A stretch of 64,000 nucleotides of DNA, taken from the NCBI RefSeq assembly GCF_028401385.1, contig NZ_JAQOMR010000002.1, forward strand, positions 248,001 to 312,000. The letters run 5' to 3'. Under the pieces are notes generated by a model. That model was not told the DNA's origin and did no database searches. It saw nothing but the letters and a program-made list of their open reading frames with translations. Source of the stretch: Marinicella algicola. GTDB lineage: Bacteria > Pseudomonadota > Gammaproteobacteria > Xanthomonadales > Marinicellaceae. Shown one piece after another: positions 1 through 8,697 of the stretch (positions are counted from its first letter, which is position 1; each line of letters begins with the position of its first letter). A program made the position numbers and the translations under genes.

Positions 1-107
1 TAATCGGATATAACCGCACGGCATGTCTTTTCGCTATCATGATTGATAATGTTGCATTATCGTTCATAATGCTCATTATAAACAAAACCCGCATTTTGAG
101 GCCGCAA

Positions 108-1187
108 ATGCCCGAAAACGATGTCGATCCTCACTCTGCTCCGTCTCTCGGCACGGGGACAGGCGATGAATTGCAGCCTTCCGGGTCGTCGGGCGCGCTG
201 ACGAGCCATCTCGCCCCGCTGATCGAACGCGCCCGGGGCTATGTCGAAGCGTCGAGCTCGGCCAATACAAGGCGCGCCTATGCGGCTGACTGGGCGCATT
301 TTTCCAGCTGGTGCCGGCGCAAGGGACTTGCGCCCCTGCCGCCGGATGCTGAGACCGTCGGGCTCTACATTACGGCGCTTGCCTCCGGTGAAGCCGCGCC
401 CCGGGCAAAGCCGAGCGCGGTTTCCACCATCGAGCGGCGGCTGTCGGCGATCTCATGGAATTATGCGCAGCGCGGCTTCACGCTCGATCGTCGCGACCGC
501 CACATTGCCACAGTGCTTGCCGGCATCCGCAATCGCCACGCCGCGCCCCCGCGCCAGAAGGAGGCGATCCTGCCGGAGGAACTGATCGCCATGCTGGAAA
601 CGCTCGATCGGGGGACGCTCCGGGGCCTGCGCGACCGCGCCATGCTGCTGATCGGCTTTGCCGGCGGGTTGCGGCGCTCGGAAATCGTCGCGCTCGATTG
701 CGGCCGCGACCAGACCGAAGACGGCCGTGGTTGGATCGCGATTTTCGACAAGGGATTGCTGGTGACGCTGCGCGGCAAGACCGGCTGGCGCGAGGTGGAA
801 ATCGGCCGTGGCTCGTCGGACCTCACCTGCCCCGTGGCCGCGGTCGAAACCTGGCTGAAATTTGCCAAAATCGCCCATGGCCCGCTGTTCCGCCGTGTCA
901 TCGGCAAAAGCAAGGCCGTCGGCGCCGAACGCTTGAGGGATCAGGAGGTCGCCCGCCTCATCAAGAAAGCGGTGCTCGCCGCCGGTATTCGCGGCGACCT
1001 GCCGGAGGCCGAGCGGATAAAACTGTTCTCCGGCCATTCGCTGCGCGCCGGGCTGGCCTCCTCGGCCGAAGTTGACGAGCGCTATGTTCAAAAACAACTC
1101 GGCCATGCTTCCGCCGAAATGACACGACGCTATCAGCGCAGACGCGATCGGTTCCGCGTCAATCTCACAAAAGCAGCAGGACTGTAG
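108..1187 (+). CDS. Tyrosine site-specific recombinase (phage-type integrase)
   Basis: Recombinase of the tyrosine (lambda integrase/XerC) family, which cuts and rejoins DNA through a covalent phosphotyrosine. From the chosen ATG it is 359 residues: an N-terminal SAM-like core-binding domain (about 45-130), then the catalytic domain. The catalytic set is visible: Arg in GGLRRSE (near residue 188), Lys in RGKTGW (near 223), HSLR (about 310-313), the LGHAS histidine, and the nucleophile Tyr in TRRYQRR (near 342). An in-frame ATG at 39 would add 23 residues from AT-rich sequence without a ribosome-binding site, so 108 is preferred, although its own site is weak. No tRNA or att repeat was recognised beside it. 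It could serve plasmid dimer resolution, an integrative element or an integron-like role; the sequence does not decide. Confidence 0.9.
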   Translation: MPENDVDPHSAPSLGTGTGDELQPSGSSGALTSHLAPLIERARGYVEASSSANTRRAYAADWAHFSSWCRRKGLAPLPPDAETVGLYITALASGEAAPRAKPSAVSTIERRLSAISWNYAQRGFTLDRRDRHIATVLAGIRNRHAAPPRQKEAILPEELIAMLETLDRGTLRGLRDRAMLLIGFAGGLRRSEIVALDCGRDQTEDGRGWIAIFDKGLLVTLRGKTGWREVEIGRGSSDLTCPVAAVETWLKFAKIAHGPLFRRVIGKSKAVGAERLRDQEVARLIKKAVLAAGIRGDLPEAERIKLFSGHSLRAGLASSAEVDERYVQKQLGHASAEMTRRYQRRRDRFRVNLTKAAGL

Positions 1188-1623
1188 GCTCATCTCTTGT
1201 CCCGGCACCCGCTTGCTGTTCATCCACCAACCAACTTTATAGTCATTGACCTAGTCAGGAGGCGTATTGTGCAGCCGTTATCGTTCGGCGAAAAGAATTG
1301 AACAGTCGTCAAAGCAAAGACGAAGCTTTCGAAAATGATTAAGCGCGCACAATACGCGCGGTAAACGATTACACGGCCGGAGAACCGAGTGTCGTTGTGG
1401 CCTCCGCCGAGGCAGAGTCGCTAGGAAAGGTACACCTACCGCGTTTCTGATGGCATCGTCGCTTCAGCGCGCCGTCATTCTTCTGATCCTCGCAGACAAT
1501 ACAAAAAGCACTCGTTTGTAATTGCCACTCCAGATCAGCTTTCGCAAAAATCTTACGACACGCCCACAAACAATCGGCTATTCAGATTTTCCATGCTTGA
1601 AGGATTGGCTTGAGCTGGAGATT
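1188..1623. other. Intergenic stretch without a recognised gene
   Basis: No open frame here has recognisable protein features. A short minus-strand frame at 1369-1569 has no family resemblance and no ribosome-binding site. The stretch separates the recombinase gene from the Fic promoter region. Confidence 0.5.
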
Positions 1624-1702
1624 ATATGTCGATAAATTGAATTTCCGTCGACATATTATATTGATATGTCGACGCCGACGACATATCCACAGGATGTGTC
1701 GA
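1624..1702 (+). promoter_or_regulatory. Repeated TATGTCGA dyads upstream of the Fic gene
   Basis: Two dyads stand in tandem just before the Fic start. ATATGTCGA (1624-1632) faces TCGACATAT (1648-1656), and ATATGTCG (1664-1671) faces CGACATAT (1679-1686). A further half-site, TGTGTCGA, lies at 1695-1702. The AT-rich ATATTATATTG between the dyads could hold a -10 element. Seen: the repeats. Inferred: an operator for a regulator of the Fic gene, either the Fic protein itself or a factor encoded elsewhere. Confidence 0.55.
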
Positions 1703-1722
1703 TCAGAACAGGATTTCGCGAC

Positions 1723-2822
1723 ATGTCATTTCGCCCGGACACGCCCTATAATACACTCCATGCCCTTCCCCGCGCGCGGATGTCGAAAGCAAGGCGGTGC
1801 TCAAGGCCTGCATCTCGGCGCGGGCGGCGCTTGCGGAGCTGCGGGTTTCCGGACAGCTCATCCCCAATCAGTCTGTCCTTATCAATTCGATACCCTTGCT
1901 GGAAGCGCAGGCGAGTTCGGAGATCGAGAACATCGTCACCACGACCGACAGGCTGTTCCGCTTTGCAAACGAGCCGGGAGCCCGGGCCGATCCCGCCACC
2001 AAGGAGGCGCTCAGATATCGCACCGCGCTCAATGAGGGGTTTCAGTCGCTGCAAGACCGGCCGGTCTCGACATCCACCGCCGTCGCCGTCTGCCGCAGGA
2101 TAAAGGGCGTCGATCTGGACATCCGCACAACGCCGGGAACGGCACTGATGAACGAGGCGACGGGCACCGTCATTTACACGCCGCCGGAAGGCCAGGACCT
2201 GCTGCGCGACAAGCTCGCCAACTGGGAACGCTATATTCACGAGGCAGAAGAGATCGATCCGCTGATCCGGCTGGCCGTCATGCATTACCAGTTCGAGGCA
2301 ATCCATCCCTTCATCGACGGCAATGGCCGCACCGGCCGTATCCTCAACCTTCTCTATCTGGTCGACAAGGGCCTGCTGGATATCCCCGTGCTTTACCTCA
2401 GCCGCTACATTATCGGCCACAAGCGCGCCTATTACGACCGGCTGCTGGCCGTGACCACGAACGGAGCCTGGGAAGAGTGGATCCTCTACATGCTGCAGGC
2501 CGTGCGCGAGACGGCGGACTGGTCGACGGCGCGCATCCACGCCATTCGCGACCTTCTCGATCACACTGCGGCGCACCTCCGTCGCGACCTTCCGAAGATC
2601 TATTCGCGCGAGCTGGCGGAGGTGATCTTCGTCAATCCATATTGCAGGATCGGTGATCTTGTGCAGGCCGGCATCGCCAAACGCCAGGCGGCGTCGGTCT
2701 ATCTGAAGGCGCTTGTTGACGCCGGACTGCTGCAGGAGGTGAAGGCGGGGCGCGAGAATCTTTACATCAATCCGGCCCTGCTCTCACTTCTCAGCGACCG
2801 CAAGCCGGGCGCAACCCGATGA
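1723..2822 (+). CDS. Fic-family protein (probable AMP-transferase), one frameshift
   Basis: Fic proteins transfer AMP or another nucleotide monophosphate to hydroxyls on target proteins. The catalytic motif HPFIDGNGRTGR lies near residue 180, matching HxFx(D/E)GNGRxxR with every catalytic residue present. Upstream, SSEIEN fits the (S/T)xxxE(G/N) inhibitory motif of self-inhibited (class II) Fic proteins. A winged-helix-like tail follows (about 280-360). The natural start is MSFRPDTPYNTL at 1723. After LPRAR the frame slips by one base in the GCGCGCG tract at 1771-1779, and reading resumes as DVESKAVLKA. With one base restored the protein is about 366 residues, normal for the Fic/DOC_N type. 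The tandem dyads just upstream suggest tight control. No partner antitoxin gene is adjacent, consistent with an internal inhibitory helix. Confidence 0.85.
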
Positions 2823-2947
2823 TGATCCGCCGAATAGTTCGAATACCTGTACGAACGCCAATGATGTCTTATGCGCCGCTTGCGCCCGGCTTTGAGGTAG
2901 CATCGATCCATAGCCCGCACCATCAGCTTCTCGCCGGCAAGCTCCTT

Positions 2948-3340
2948 CTACCCTCTGAAAACGATATGCACTTTGTTGCCATCGGGATCGCGCAGATATG
3001 CCCCATAATAGCCATCGCCATAATGGGGTCTTGGCCCGGGCGCGCCGGCATCGCGCCCTCCAAAGGACAGGCCCGCGCGATAGGCCGCGTTCACGGCGAC
3101 GGCAGAGGCCGCATCGAACGCCACCATCGCTCCATTGCCGGCGGTTGCCTTCGCAACGTCGAATGGCTCGTAGACATAAAAGCGCGGCAACGGACGATCT
3201 TTCGCGATCCAGCAACGCGCTGCCGGTCCGCCATCGGGCTCTACGGCCCGGCGCTCAAGACCAAGCGGGGTGAGCACGGCATCATAGAACGTGGCCGCGC
3301 GTTCCATATCATTGGTTCCGACCGTTACATGACTGAACAT
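2948..3340 (-). CDS. VOC-family (glyoxalase/dioxygenase-fold) protein
   Basis: A 130-residue vicinal oxygen chelate protein made of two beta-alpha-beta-beta-beta modules. It begins MFSHVTVGTNDMERAATFYD and ends with the typical DPDGNKVHIVF strand. The N-terminal His (residue 4) and the acidic residue near the end of the second module are the usual metal-ligand positions. Members include glyoxalase I, fosfomycin or bleomycin resistance proteins and ring-cleaving dioxygenases; the sequence does not assign a substrate. MFSHV is preferred as start because the five extra codons upstream overlap the end of repC. The repC stop is at 3352-3354, only 11 bases before this ATG, so it may ride on the repABC transcript. 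Confidence 0.8.
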   Translation of the reverse strand: MFSHVTVGTNDMERAATFYDAVLTPLGLERRAVEPDGGPAARCWIAKDRPLPRFYVYEPFDVAKATAGNGAMVAFDAASAVAVNAAYRAGLSFGGRDAGAPGPRPHYGDGYYGAYLRDPDGNKVHIVFRG

Positions 3341-3351
3341 GGGCTTGCCTT

Positions 3352-4674
3352 TCAAATCACGATCGCGGCGTTTTCAAAGACCGCGCAAGAGCGGACGAGA
3401 ACCGGGAGATCGTCATCGTGACCGTCCTCCCCTGCCCCGTCGTCATCGGTTTTTGGTGTCTGCGTGGTATTCCCGGCCTCGATCCGTGCCCTCAGCAGCG
3501 CCATCACCATCGGCCAGACCGAGAACTGGCCGTCGCGGGCCCGTTCCGTCAGGTTGCGCAGATAGCCCCGGGACTGGCAACCGCCTCACCGCGCTGATAG
3601 ATCGCGGCAAGGGTGATCGCGGCCTGTTTATCGCCCATGACCTCGACCGCCTCTCGCCAGGCGCTTGGGCTAACGCCCAACATCGGCCGGACAATCTCGG
3701 CAATGCCCAGGAAGTCCCGCCAGTTGCGGATCGATCCTCCCTTTGCCAGATCCCGCCAGCCTTCGCAGGCATCCAGCACCAGTGCCAGCGGCAATTCCCG
3801 CTTCGGCAGGCTGTGCAGGTTGTCGGTTTCGTCAGCGCTGCCGCTCGCTTCTGATTTTTTCCTAAGCCGTATTTAGATTCAAATTGGGATTCTGTATTTG
3901 AATTCTGTTTGTGGCGCTCAGCATGAGACTCATTGGCGTTCGTTTTTGTGAATTTACGTGAAATTCCAATACGTCACGCACTTCCTCATGCAAAAGCGAA
4001 AGCGCATCGCAAATATCCTCGGCCGTTGCCAGGTCCGGGGACCGTGGCAGCCGATCGATGATCTCGCGATAGACCTGGCTCATCGCCGCCCAGTCGCCCG
4101 GAACGCCCTCGTCGAGCCCGGCCTCGATCATCTTGACAATGTCCCGGCGCAGCAATGTCAGCCGCTCTCGCGCGCATTTCAGCGCCAGACGCTCCTCGGC
4201 AATCCGCGCCGCCATGGTCTCGAACTCGGCCGCACGCGCCACCAGCGGCGACAGGTCGAAGCCATAGGCCTGCTCGACCTGCCCTCCCCTGCCCTTGCGG
4301 GCGAAGCGCTTGCCGTTCGGACTATCGCGGCGGATGATCAGGCCGCACTCGACCAGGACGGCCAGATGACGGCGCAGCGTCGCCGGCGAAATGCCGTTAG
4401 CCCGCGCGATCAGCTGTTCGTTGGAGGGCCAGACAACGAAGCCGGTCTCCTCGGAGAGCTCGGTTTCGGGATAGAAGGTCAAAAGCGCGTTGAGGATGGC
4501 AAGGCCGCGATCGCTCGCCCCCAGCGCCTCCCGCGCCTCGCGCACGGTATGAAACAGTTTCCACTTGTTGAGCCGCGCCCCTTTCGGGGCCTGTCGCGCA
4601 ACGGATTGGCTTGCCAGCATTGCAAGCGACATCGGCCGCCGCCCAAAGGGCGTCGTGGTCATCGCATTTTCCAT
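3352..4674 (-). pseudogene. repC: Plasmid replication initiator RepC, two frameshifts
   Basis: RepC initiates replication of repABC plasmids, and the origin normally lies inside repC itself. The N-terminal domain, from MENAMTTTPFGRRPMSLAML, carries the winged-helix region (ISPATLRRHLAVLVECGLI) and is uninterrupted to a TAG at about 3862, where the first frame is lost in an AT-rich linker. The C-terminal domain continues in a second frame (LALVLDACEGWRDLAKGG, LGIAEIVRPMLGVSPSAWREA). It slips again at GGGG on the coding strand (3566-3569) and finishes as YLRNLTERARDGQFSVWPM to a TGA at 3352-3354. Restoring both frames gives about 440 residues, close to family length. It follows repB after the antisense-RNA region. 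If the lesions are real, this replicon could not use its own initiator; homopolymer error is the other explanation. Confidence 0.85.
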
Positions 4675-4766
4675 GGTTTCACCTTTCAAAAGGCAAAAGA
4701 AATCACCCCTGCAACTCATGAAATGAGATGCAGCCTCTTGACTGGACCGGCCGGAAATGCGAGATC

Positions 4767-4825
4767 AGTAGGTGCTAAGAACTTATCGGCTTCCGGACGC
4801 TTGTCGTTTGGGGGCCTTTTCTTTT
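4767..4825 (+). ncRNA. Candidate antisense RNA (ctRNA/incA type) between repB and repC
   Basis: repABC cassettes encode a small antisense RNA in the repB-repC gap, on the opposite strand, that represses repC. Here a TTGACT -35 box (4738-4743) reads toward repB, and a terminator-like hairpin, GGCTTCC (4788-4794) with GGGGGCC (4810-4816), is followed by TTTTCTTTT. The -10 box is not convincing, so the 5' end is an estimate. Position, strand and terminator support the call; there is no direct evidence of transcription. Confidence 0.5.
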
Positions 4826-4879
4826 GTCTGTTTCTCTCCTTTTTGCCGTTTCGATTGTCGCCCTCAGGGTATCGCTGTT

Positions 4880-5884
4880 CTAATCTTTGCGATTCGCACC
4901 GGTGGTTGATGAAAAATATTCCTCGGCAAGCGCGTCCATCCGGCGGGAAAGCCATTCGGCGAAACCGGATTCCTGACGTGCAATTGATATTGTGGTGCCG
5001 GATGCGCCCGTGGCAATCCGGCCCAGGCTCCTGCCATTGCTCACCAATTCGCGAACGGACTTTTCCGGGCGGTTATCTTCGCCGCCACGCGCGGCCCTGA
5101 CCGCCAGATCGATGCGCTGCGCGGCATCGGCAGACCGGAAGGCCTGTTTTTCGAGGATCGGACGGATGCGGGCTATCGCTTCATCCCCGCCATTCAGACA
5201 GGTTTCCGCAAGCGCCATCCATTTTGGCCGACCAACACCCTTGGCCCGACCGATGGCGAAAATGATGTCGTTGGGAACGGCATTGGCCACTTTCAGCATC
5301 AGCGAGATCGGCGTCTTCGAAAGGCCGAGCACCGGCTCGATCGCGACGCTGGAAAAGCCGGCCTCGCGCAGCTGCGCCGCCCAGAGCGCCTGTTCGATCC
5401 AGGTTAGGTTCTCGCGCACGCCGTTTTCAAGCGATTGCTCCACCAGCAGTTCCCGGTCGTCGAGCGGGCGGACATAGGCGCGGATCGTCACCTCGGCCGG
5501 CGTTCTGCTTTCGGCTGCCAGCAACCGGATCGCGGCAAGCCGACGATGGCCATAGGCGAGCTGATAGCGCCCTTCGGCCTTGGGGTGCGGCCGGACCAGA
5601 ACCGGCATTTTCTGTCCTTCCGCCCGGATCGACGCCGCAAGGCTTTCGACTTCCTCGCGTGCCTCGCCGTCGTTTTCAAATCGGTCGCGATAGGGCGAAG
5701 CTTCAATTTTCGCAGGATCCAGCACGATACTGCTCGATTCCGACAGCGTGTTGAGCGCCTTGCCGACATTGCTGACCACGGGCGAGCCACGCCTTGAACG
5801 CGAAAGCGGCGAGACAACCGGCTGCTCCGGCCCCTTCTCGTCGCTATTAGCTTCCGCCATCATCTTCAGGATGTTCTTTTTCAT
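4880..5884 (-). CDS. repB: Plasmid partition protein RepB (ParB family)
   Basis: RepB is the centromere-binding protein of repABC partition systems; it binds parS and is moved by RepA. The protein is 334 residues from MKKNILKM, whose ATG overlaps the repA TGA in an ATGA junction, evidence for translational coupling; the longer frame opening at 5899 is therefore not used. Visible parts are a Lys-rich N-terminus for RepA contact, the ParB core (SIRAEGQKMPVLVRPHP, then AYGHRRLAAIRLL), the region NLTWIEQALWAAQLRE, and the helix-turn-helix LGLSKTPISLMLKVANAVP at about 170-190. The C-terminal third is the dimerisation region. It is the second gene of a repABC operon transcribed leftward, and it is intact. 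Confidence 0.95.
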   Translation of the reverse strand: MKKNILKMMAEANSDEKGPEQPVVSPLSRSRRGSPVVSNVGKALNTLSESSSIVLDPAKIEASPYRDRFENDGEAREEVESLAASIRAEGQKMPVLVRPHPKAEGRYQLAYGHRRLAAIRLLAAESRTPAEVTIRAYVRPLDDRELLVEQSLENGVRENLTWIEQALWAAQLREAGFSSVAIEPVLGLSKTPISLMLKVANAVPNDIIFAIGRAKGVGRPKWMALAETCLNGGDEAIARIRPILEKQAFRSADAAQRIDLAVRAARGGEDNRPEKSVRELVSNGRSLGRIATGASGTTISIARQESGFAEWLSRRMDALAEEYFSSTTGANRKD

Positions 5885-7098
5885 GATGTCCTGCCCCACA
5901 CGGCCCGGAGAAGCGCCAGAATCTCGCCGTTCACATTATCGGCGCTCTCGATGGCGCGCTTCAGCGTTTCACGGCCGACCTCGCCGCTTTCAAGCTCGTA
6001 AAGCGATTTCTTGGCGACGCCGGCACCCGCAATCGCGGTCGATTCGATTGCCTCATAGACCAGAACATCATTTTCGAAGAGCCGTCGCATCACGCCCGAC
6101 ATGTATTTCTGCGGCCCGTCATTGGGATTGACGCGGGTCATCAGGAATTTCAGGAAATCATGGTCGAAACGGGCGCCGAACTGGGCAAGCGTATCGGCAA
6201 GATCTGAAATCATGATCAGGAACTGGTTGCAGGAGGCAACGTCCAGCATTGCCGGATGAACCGTGACGATCAGACCGGTCGCTGCATAAAGTGCTGCAAG
6301 CGTGGAATAACCGAGCGATGGCGGGGTATCGAGCACCACGAAATCATAATCGTCTGCGACCGAGGCAATCGCACTCTTCAGCCGCTCGAAGAACAGGCCG
6401 AGTTCATCGCGTTCGCGCTGGGCGAGATAGGCCGGCGTATCGAACTCGAAATCCATCAGCTCCAGATTGCCCGGCACGAGGTCGATGCCAGGAAAATAGC
6501 TCTTGCGAATGACGTCGGCGAGCGTTTTGCGCTCATTGTCATAACGCAAAGCCGCATAGACCGTTTCGTTTTCGCCGACATCGAATTCCGGCTGCAGCCC
6601 GAAGATCGAGGTCATCGAGGCCTGCGGATCGAGATCGATGCACAAGACCCGGTAGCCTTGCAGCGCCAGATAATGCGACATGTGGATCGAGGTCGTGGTC
6701 TTGGAACTGCCGCCCTTGAAATTGGCGGTGGCGATGACCTGAAGCTTCTCCCCTTCCCTGCGCCGCGGCCACAGGCGAAGCGCATCGTCGGGACGACGCG
6801 CGGCCAGAAACTGGCGCAACTCGCCGAGCTGCCCGACCTGGTATATACGCCGGTTATTTTCCGCGCGTAAGGGCTCCGGCCCCTTGCCATCGATGGTCAT
6901 CGCCCGCAATGTGCTTTCGGGCACATCGAGCAGCTTGACGAGATCGAGAGTCGAGAACGTGCGCGTGAACTGCTTGCGCGCCTCCGGCGGATAGATGCGA
7001 TGACGCATCGACTGCAGCTCGGCGGACAGACGTTCGGTGTAATCCTCGATCTTTGCCGCTGTATCGCCGATCGCGGTGTATGCGGCTGTTTCGGTCAT
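5881..7098 (-). CDS. repA: Plasmid partition ATPase RepA (ParA family)
   Basis: RepA is the ParA-type ATPase that positions plasmid copies and, with RepB, represses the repABC promoter. The 405-residue protein has an N-terminal winged-helix DNA-binding region (TFSTLDLVKLLDVPESTLRAM, which recognises the operator), a deviant Walker A with the signature lysine (NFKGGSSKTTTS, about 126-137), Walker A-prime/B (CIDLDPQASMT) and FVVLDTPPSLG. Its length is normal for the family and it is uninterrupted. The start at 7098 is the first ATG of the conserved N-terminus. It opens the repABC operon; the two parS-like palindromes lie 580-675 bases upstream. Confidence 0.95.
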   Translation of the reverse strand: MTETAAYTAIGDTAAKIEDYTERLSAELQSMRHRIYPPEARKQFTRTFSTLDLVKLLDVPESTLRAMTIDGKGPEPLRAENNRRIYQVGQLGELRQFLAARRPDDALRLWPRRREGEKLQVIATANFKGGSSKTTTSIHMSHYLALQGYRVLCIDLDPQASMTSIFGLQPEFDVGENETVYAALRYDNERKTLADVIRKSYFPGIDLVPGNLELMDFEFDTPAYLAQRERDELGLFFERLKSAIASVADDYDFVVLDTPPSLGYSTLAALYAATGLIVTVHPAMLDVASCNQFLIMISDLADTLAQFGARFDHDFLKFLMTRVNPNDGPQKYMSGVMRRLFENDVLVYEAIESTAIAGAGVAKKSLYELESGEVGRETLKRAIESADNVNGEILALLRAVWGRTS

Positions 7099-7675
7099 CT
7101 GACGGTTTCCTGTCCGAATTCACTCCATTTGCGTCAAAGCTGCATGACTCTTTCCGATTCTGCAAGGGGTTTTTAGTTAATGAAAGGTTAACGGGCGAGA
7201 CTGGCCCTGTTCTTCACCTGTAAGGCTTTCACCTCAATTGGCTGTTTCCGGCCGTCCCTGGCCTTTGAGAGGATCAACAGCCACCGGGCTGCGACCGAAA
7301 TGGATTTGTGCGAGTGCCGATTCCACCGCTTGATATCGGTTGCGCGGCCCGTTCCCGCCGGCGATGGCATGCTCCGTTCGCTCGCCTCCTGGCCTGCGGA
7401 TATCCTGATCTTGGCTATAGCAAAAGGGCAAGACATAGTCCCTGGGAAGCACTCCAAATGACGCACGCTCGCGAGGACGCCTCGCAGCGGCTGATACCTG
7501 CTGGTAGGGCAATTGCGCCGCAGCGCGCCTGCTCCGGACGACCCAGCGGGGCTCCAGAACCACCACCCGGTCGGACGCCATCAACCCGCCTGCGCTATGC
7601 AACGCGGAAACCCCGCGGCGCCATCTGCCATTCTGGCCGCTTGCAGCCAGGCCGCTTTATCTCGTGGACCTCGGG
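7099..7675. other. repABC upstream region without a convincing gene
   Basis: This stretch should hold the repABC promoter and RepA operator close to 7098-7190, where it is AT-rich (a TTTTTAGTTAATGAAAGG segment). A 122-residue minus-strand frame at 7234-7602 and a 153-residue plus-strand frame overlap each other. Neither has recognisable motifs, so both are left uncalled. Confidence 0.4.
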
Positions 7676-7691
7676 GTTTTCAATTGAAAAC
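7676..7691. other. parS-like palindrome 1 (candidate RepB centromere site)
   Basis: A perfect 16-bp palindrome, GTTTTCAATTGAAAAC. Known repABC centromeres are 16-bp palindromes of the form GTTNNNNGCNNNNAAC; this one has the flanking GTT/AAC and the right length, with AT at the centre. It lies upstream of repA and is repeated exactly 82 bp away. Binding by RepB is inferred. Confidence 0.75.
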
Positions 7692-7757
7692 TTTTCTGTC
7701 CTCGCACCAACAGGTGACGAGTGGCCACTATGGCAGAGGAGCGTGTACCGTCTGATT

Positions 7758-7773
7758 GTTTTCAATTGAAAAC
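7758..7773. other. parS-like palindrome 2 (candidate RepB centromere site)
   Basis: A second exact copy of GTTTTCAATTGAAAAC, 82 bp from the first (start to start). Two identical perfect 16-mers so close together cannot be chance at this base composition and support a centromere. Confidence 0.75.
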
Positions 7774-7807
7774 ACGATAGGGAAATCTCGCCAGCACACC
7801 CGGGCAG

Positions 7808-8500
7808 TCACGACGGGTCGGCATATTCGCCGATATAGTTTGCTCTGAGATAAAAATCCTTGGGTCGTCCGATATGCTGCGGGATGATACAGCACAAACC
7901 GGCACCATCGCCGGCGGCAAGCGCCTTGATCATATCGAAGTGCTCGGTAATCGCAACTTCGCGGATTTCGCGGATGGCGAAGGCGCGGGTACTGATGAGG
8001 TGAGTGGCGAACGTATAATGCTGGATCGCATCGGCAAGCTGGCGATTGTCCGCCGCTTGGTACAGCGTCTCGTGAAACAGGTTGTTCAACTCTAAGACTT
8101 CACCGGACCGCTGACTATACGATGCCTCGCGGTGGCGGGTCGCGATATCGGTGAGCACCGCGATCGTCTCTGCAGGGACCGGATAGGCGAAGCGCCGTGC
8201 CGCCTGACATTCCAAGCATTCGCGAATTTCATACAACTCCTCGATCTCCCGGATCGAATAATCGCGGACATGAACACCCTTGTTCCGCTGGCGTGTCACC
8301 AGGCCGGTGTTTTCCAACTCGGTAAAGGCGAGGCGGACGGCGTGACGGGTAGCCCCGGTGCGGGCGATAATCTCATCTTCCACCAGCCGCTCACGGGGAT
8401 GCCGGTGACCGGAAATGATTTCACGCTGCAATTCGCGATGTACATCCTCCCAGTTTTTCGGTTGTTTCGGCACGTATTGCGCACTCCAGCCCCGATTCAC
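7808..8500 (-). CDS. GntR-family (FCD/FadR-type) transcriptional regulator
   Basis: A 230-residue regulator. The N-terminal winged helix is residues 15-80 (VHRELQREIISG, then LVEDEIIARTGATRHAVRLA and LVTRQRNKGVHV). The C-terminal all-helical FCD effector domain is about 90-225, with metal- or ligand-site candidates in LNNLFHETLYQAADNRQL and the ITEHFDMIKAL helix. Members usually repress catabolic genes for organic acids or amino acids. The gene that once lay divergently (8698-8999) is decayed, so the original target may be lost. A dyad, TTATCGGTA with TACCGATAA, stands in its upstream region and is a plausible operator. It is intact, unlike its neighbours. Confidence 0.85.
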   Translation of the reverse strand: MNRGWSAQYVPKQPKNWEDVHRELQREIISGHRHPRERLVEDEIIARTGATRHAVRLAFTELENTGLVTRQRNKGVHVRDYSIREIEELYEIRECLECQAARRFAYPVPAETIAVLTDIATRHREASYSQRSGEVLELNNLFHETLYQAADNRQLADAIQHYTFATHLISTRAFAIREIREVAITEHFDMIKALAAGDGAGLCCIIPQHIGRPKDFYLRANYIGEYADPS

Positions 8501-8540
8501 GAACTTTTCGCGATATTATCACATTCTCAAAGAAAGACAA

Positions 8541-8574
8541 TTATCGGTATCATTATCAATAATCTTACCGATAA
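8541..8574. promoter_or_regulatory. Inverted repeat TTATCGGTA/TACCGATAA before the GntR gene
   Basis: Perfect 9-bp arms, TTATCGGTA at 8541-8549 and TACCGATAA at 8566-8574, lie in AT-rich DNA 41 bases upstream of the GntR start. A related half-site, TTATCGGATA, begins at 8596. It is a candidate operator for the adjacent regulator. Confidence 0.5.
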
Positions 8575-8697
8575 TTTGAAACAGACAAAAGATGTTTATC
8601 GGATAGGCCGTGTAGGCGCAGTTCCCGGCGATTGGGCAGAAGCAACCGCCGTCGACGTCACAGCAATCACGGCGGTAGGAGCGGGCGGCGCGAATAT

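Noticed and set aside
3958..5100. 380-residue plus-strand open frame
   Set aside because: Antisense across repC, the antisense-RNA region and the end of repB; no homology character.
7234..7602. 122-residue minus-strand open frame upstream of repA
   Set aside because: No motif, no ribosome site and an overlapping equally long frame on the other strand.
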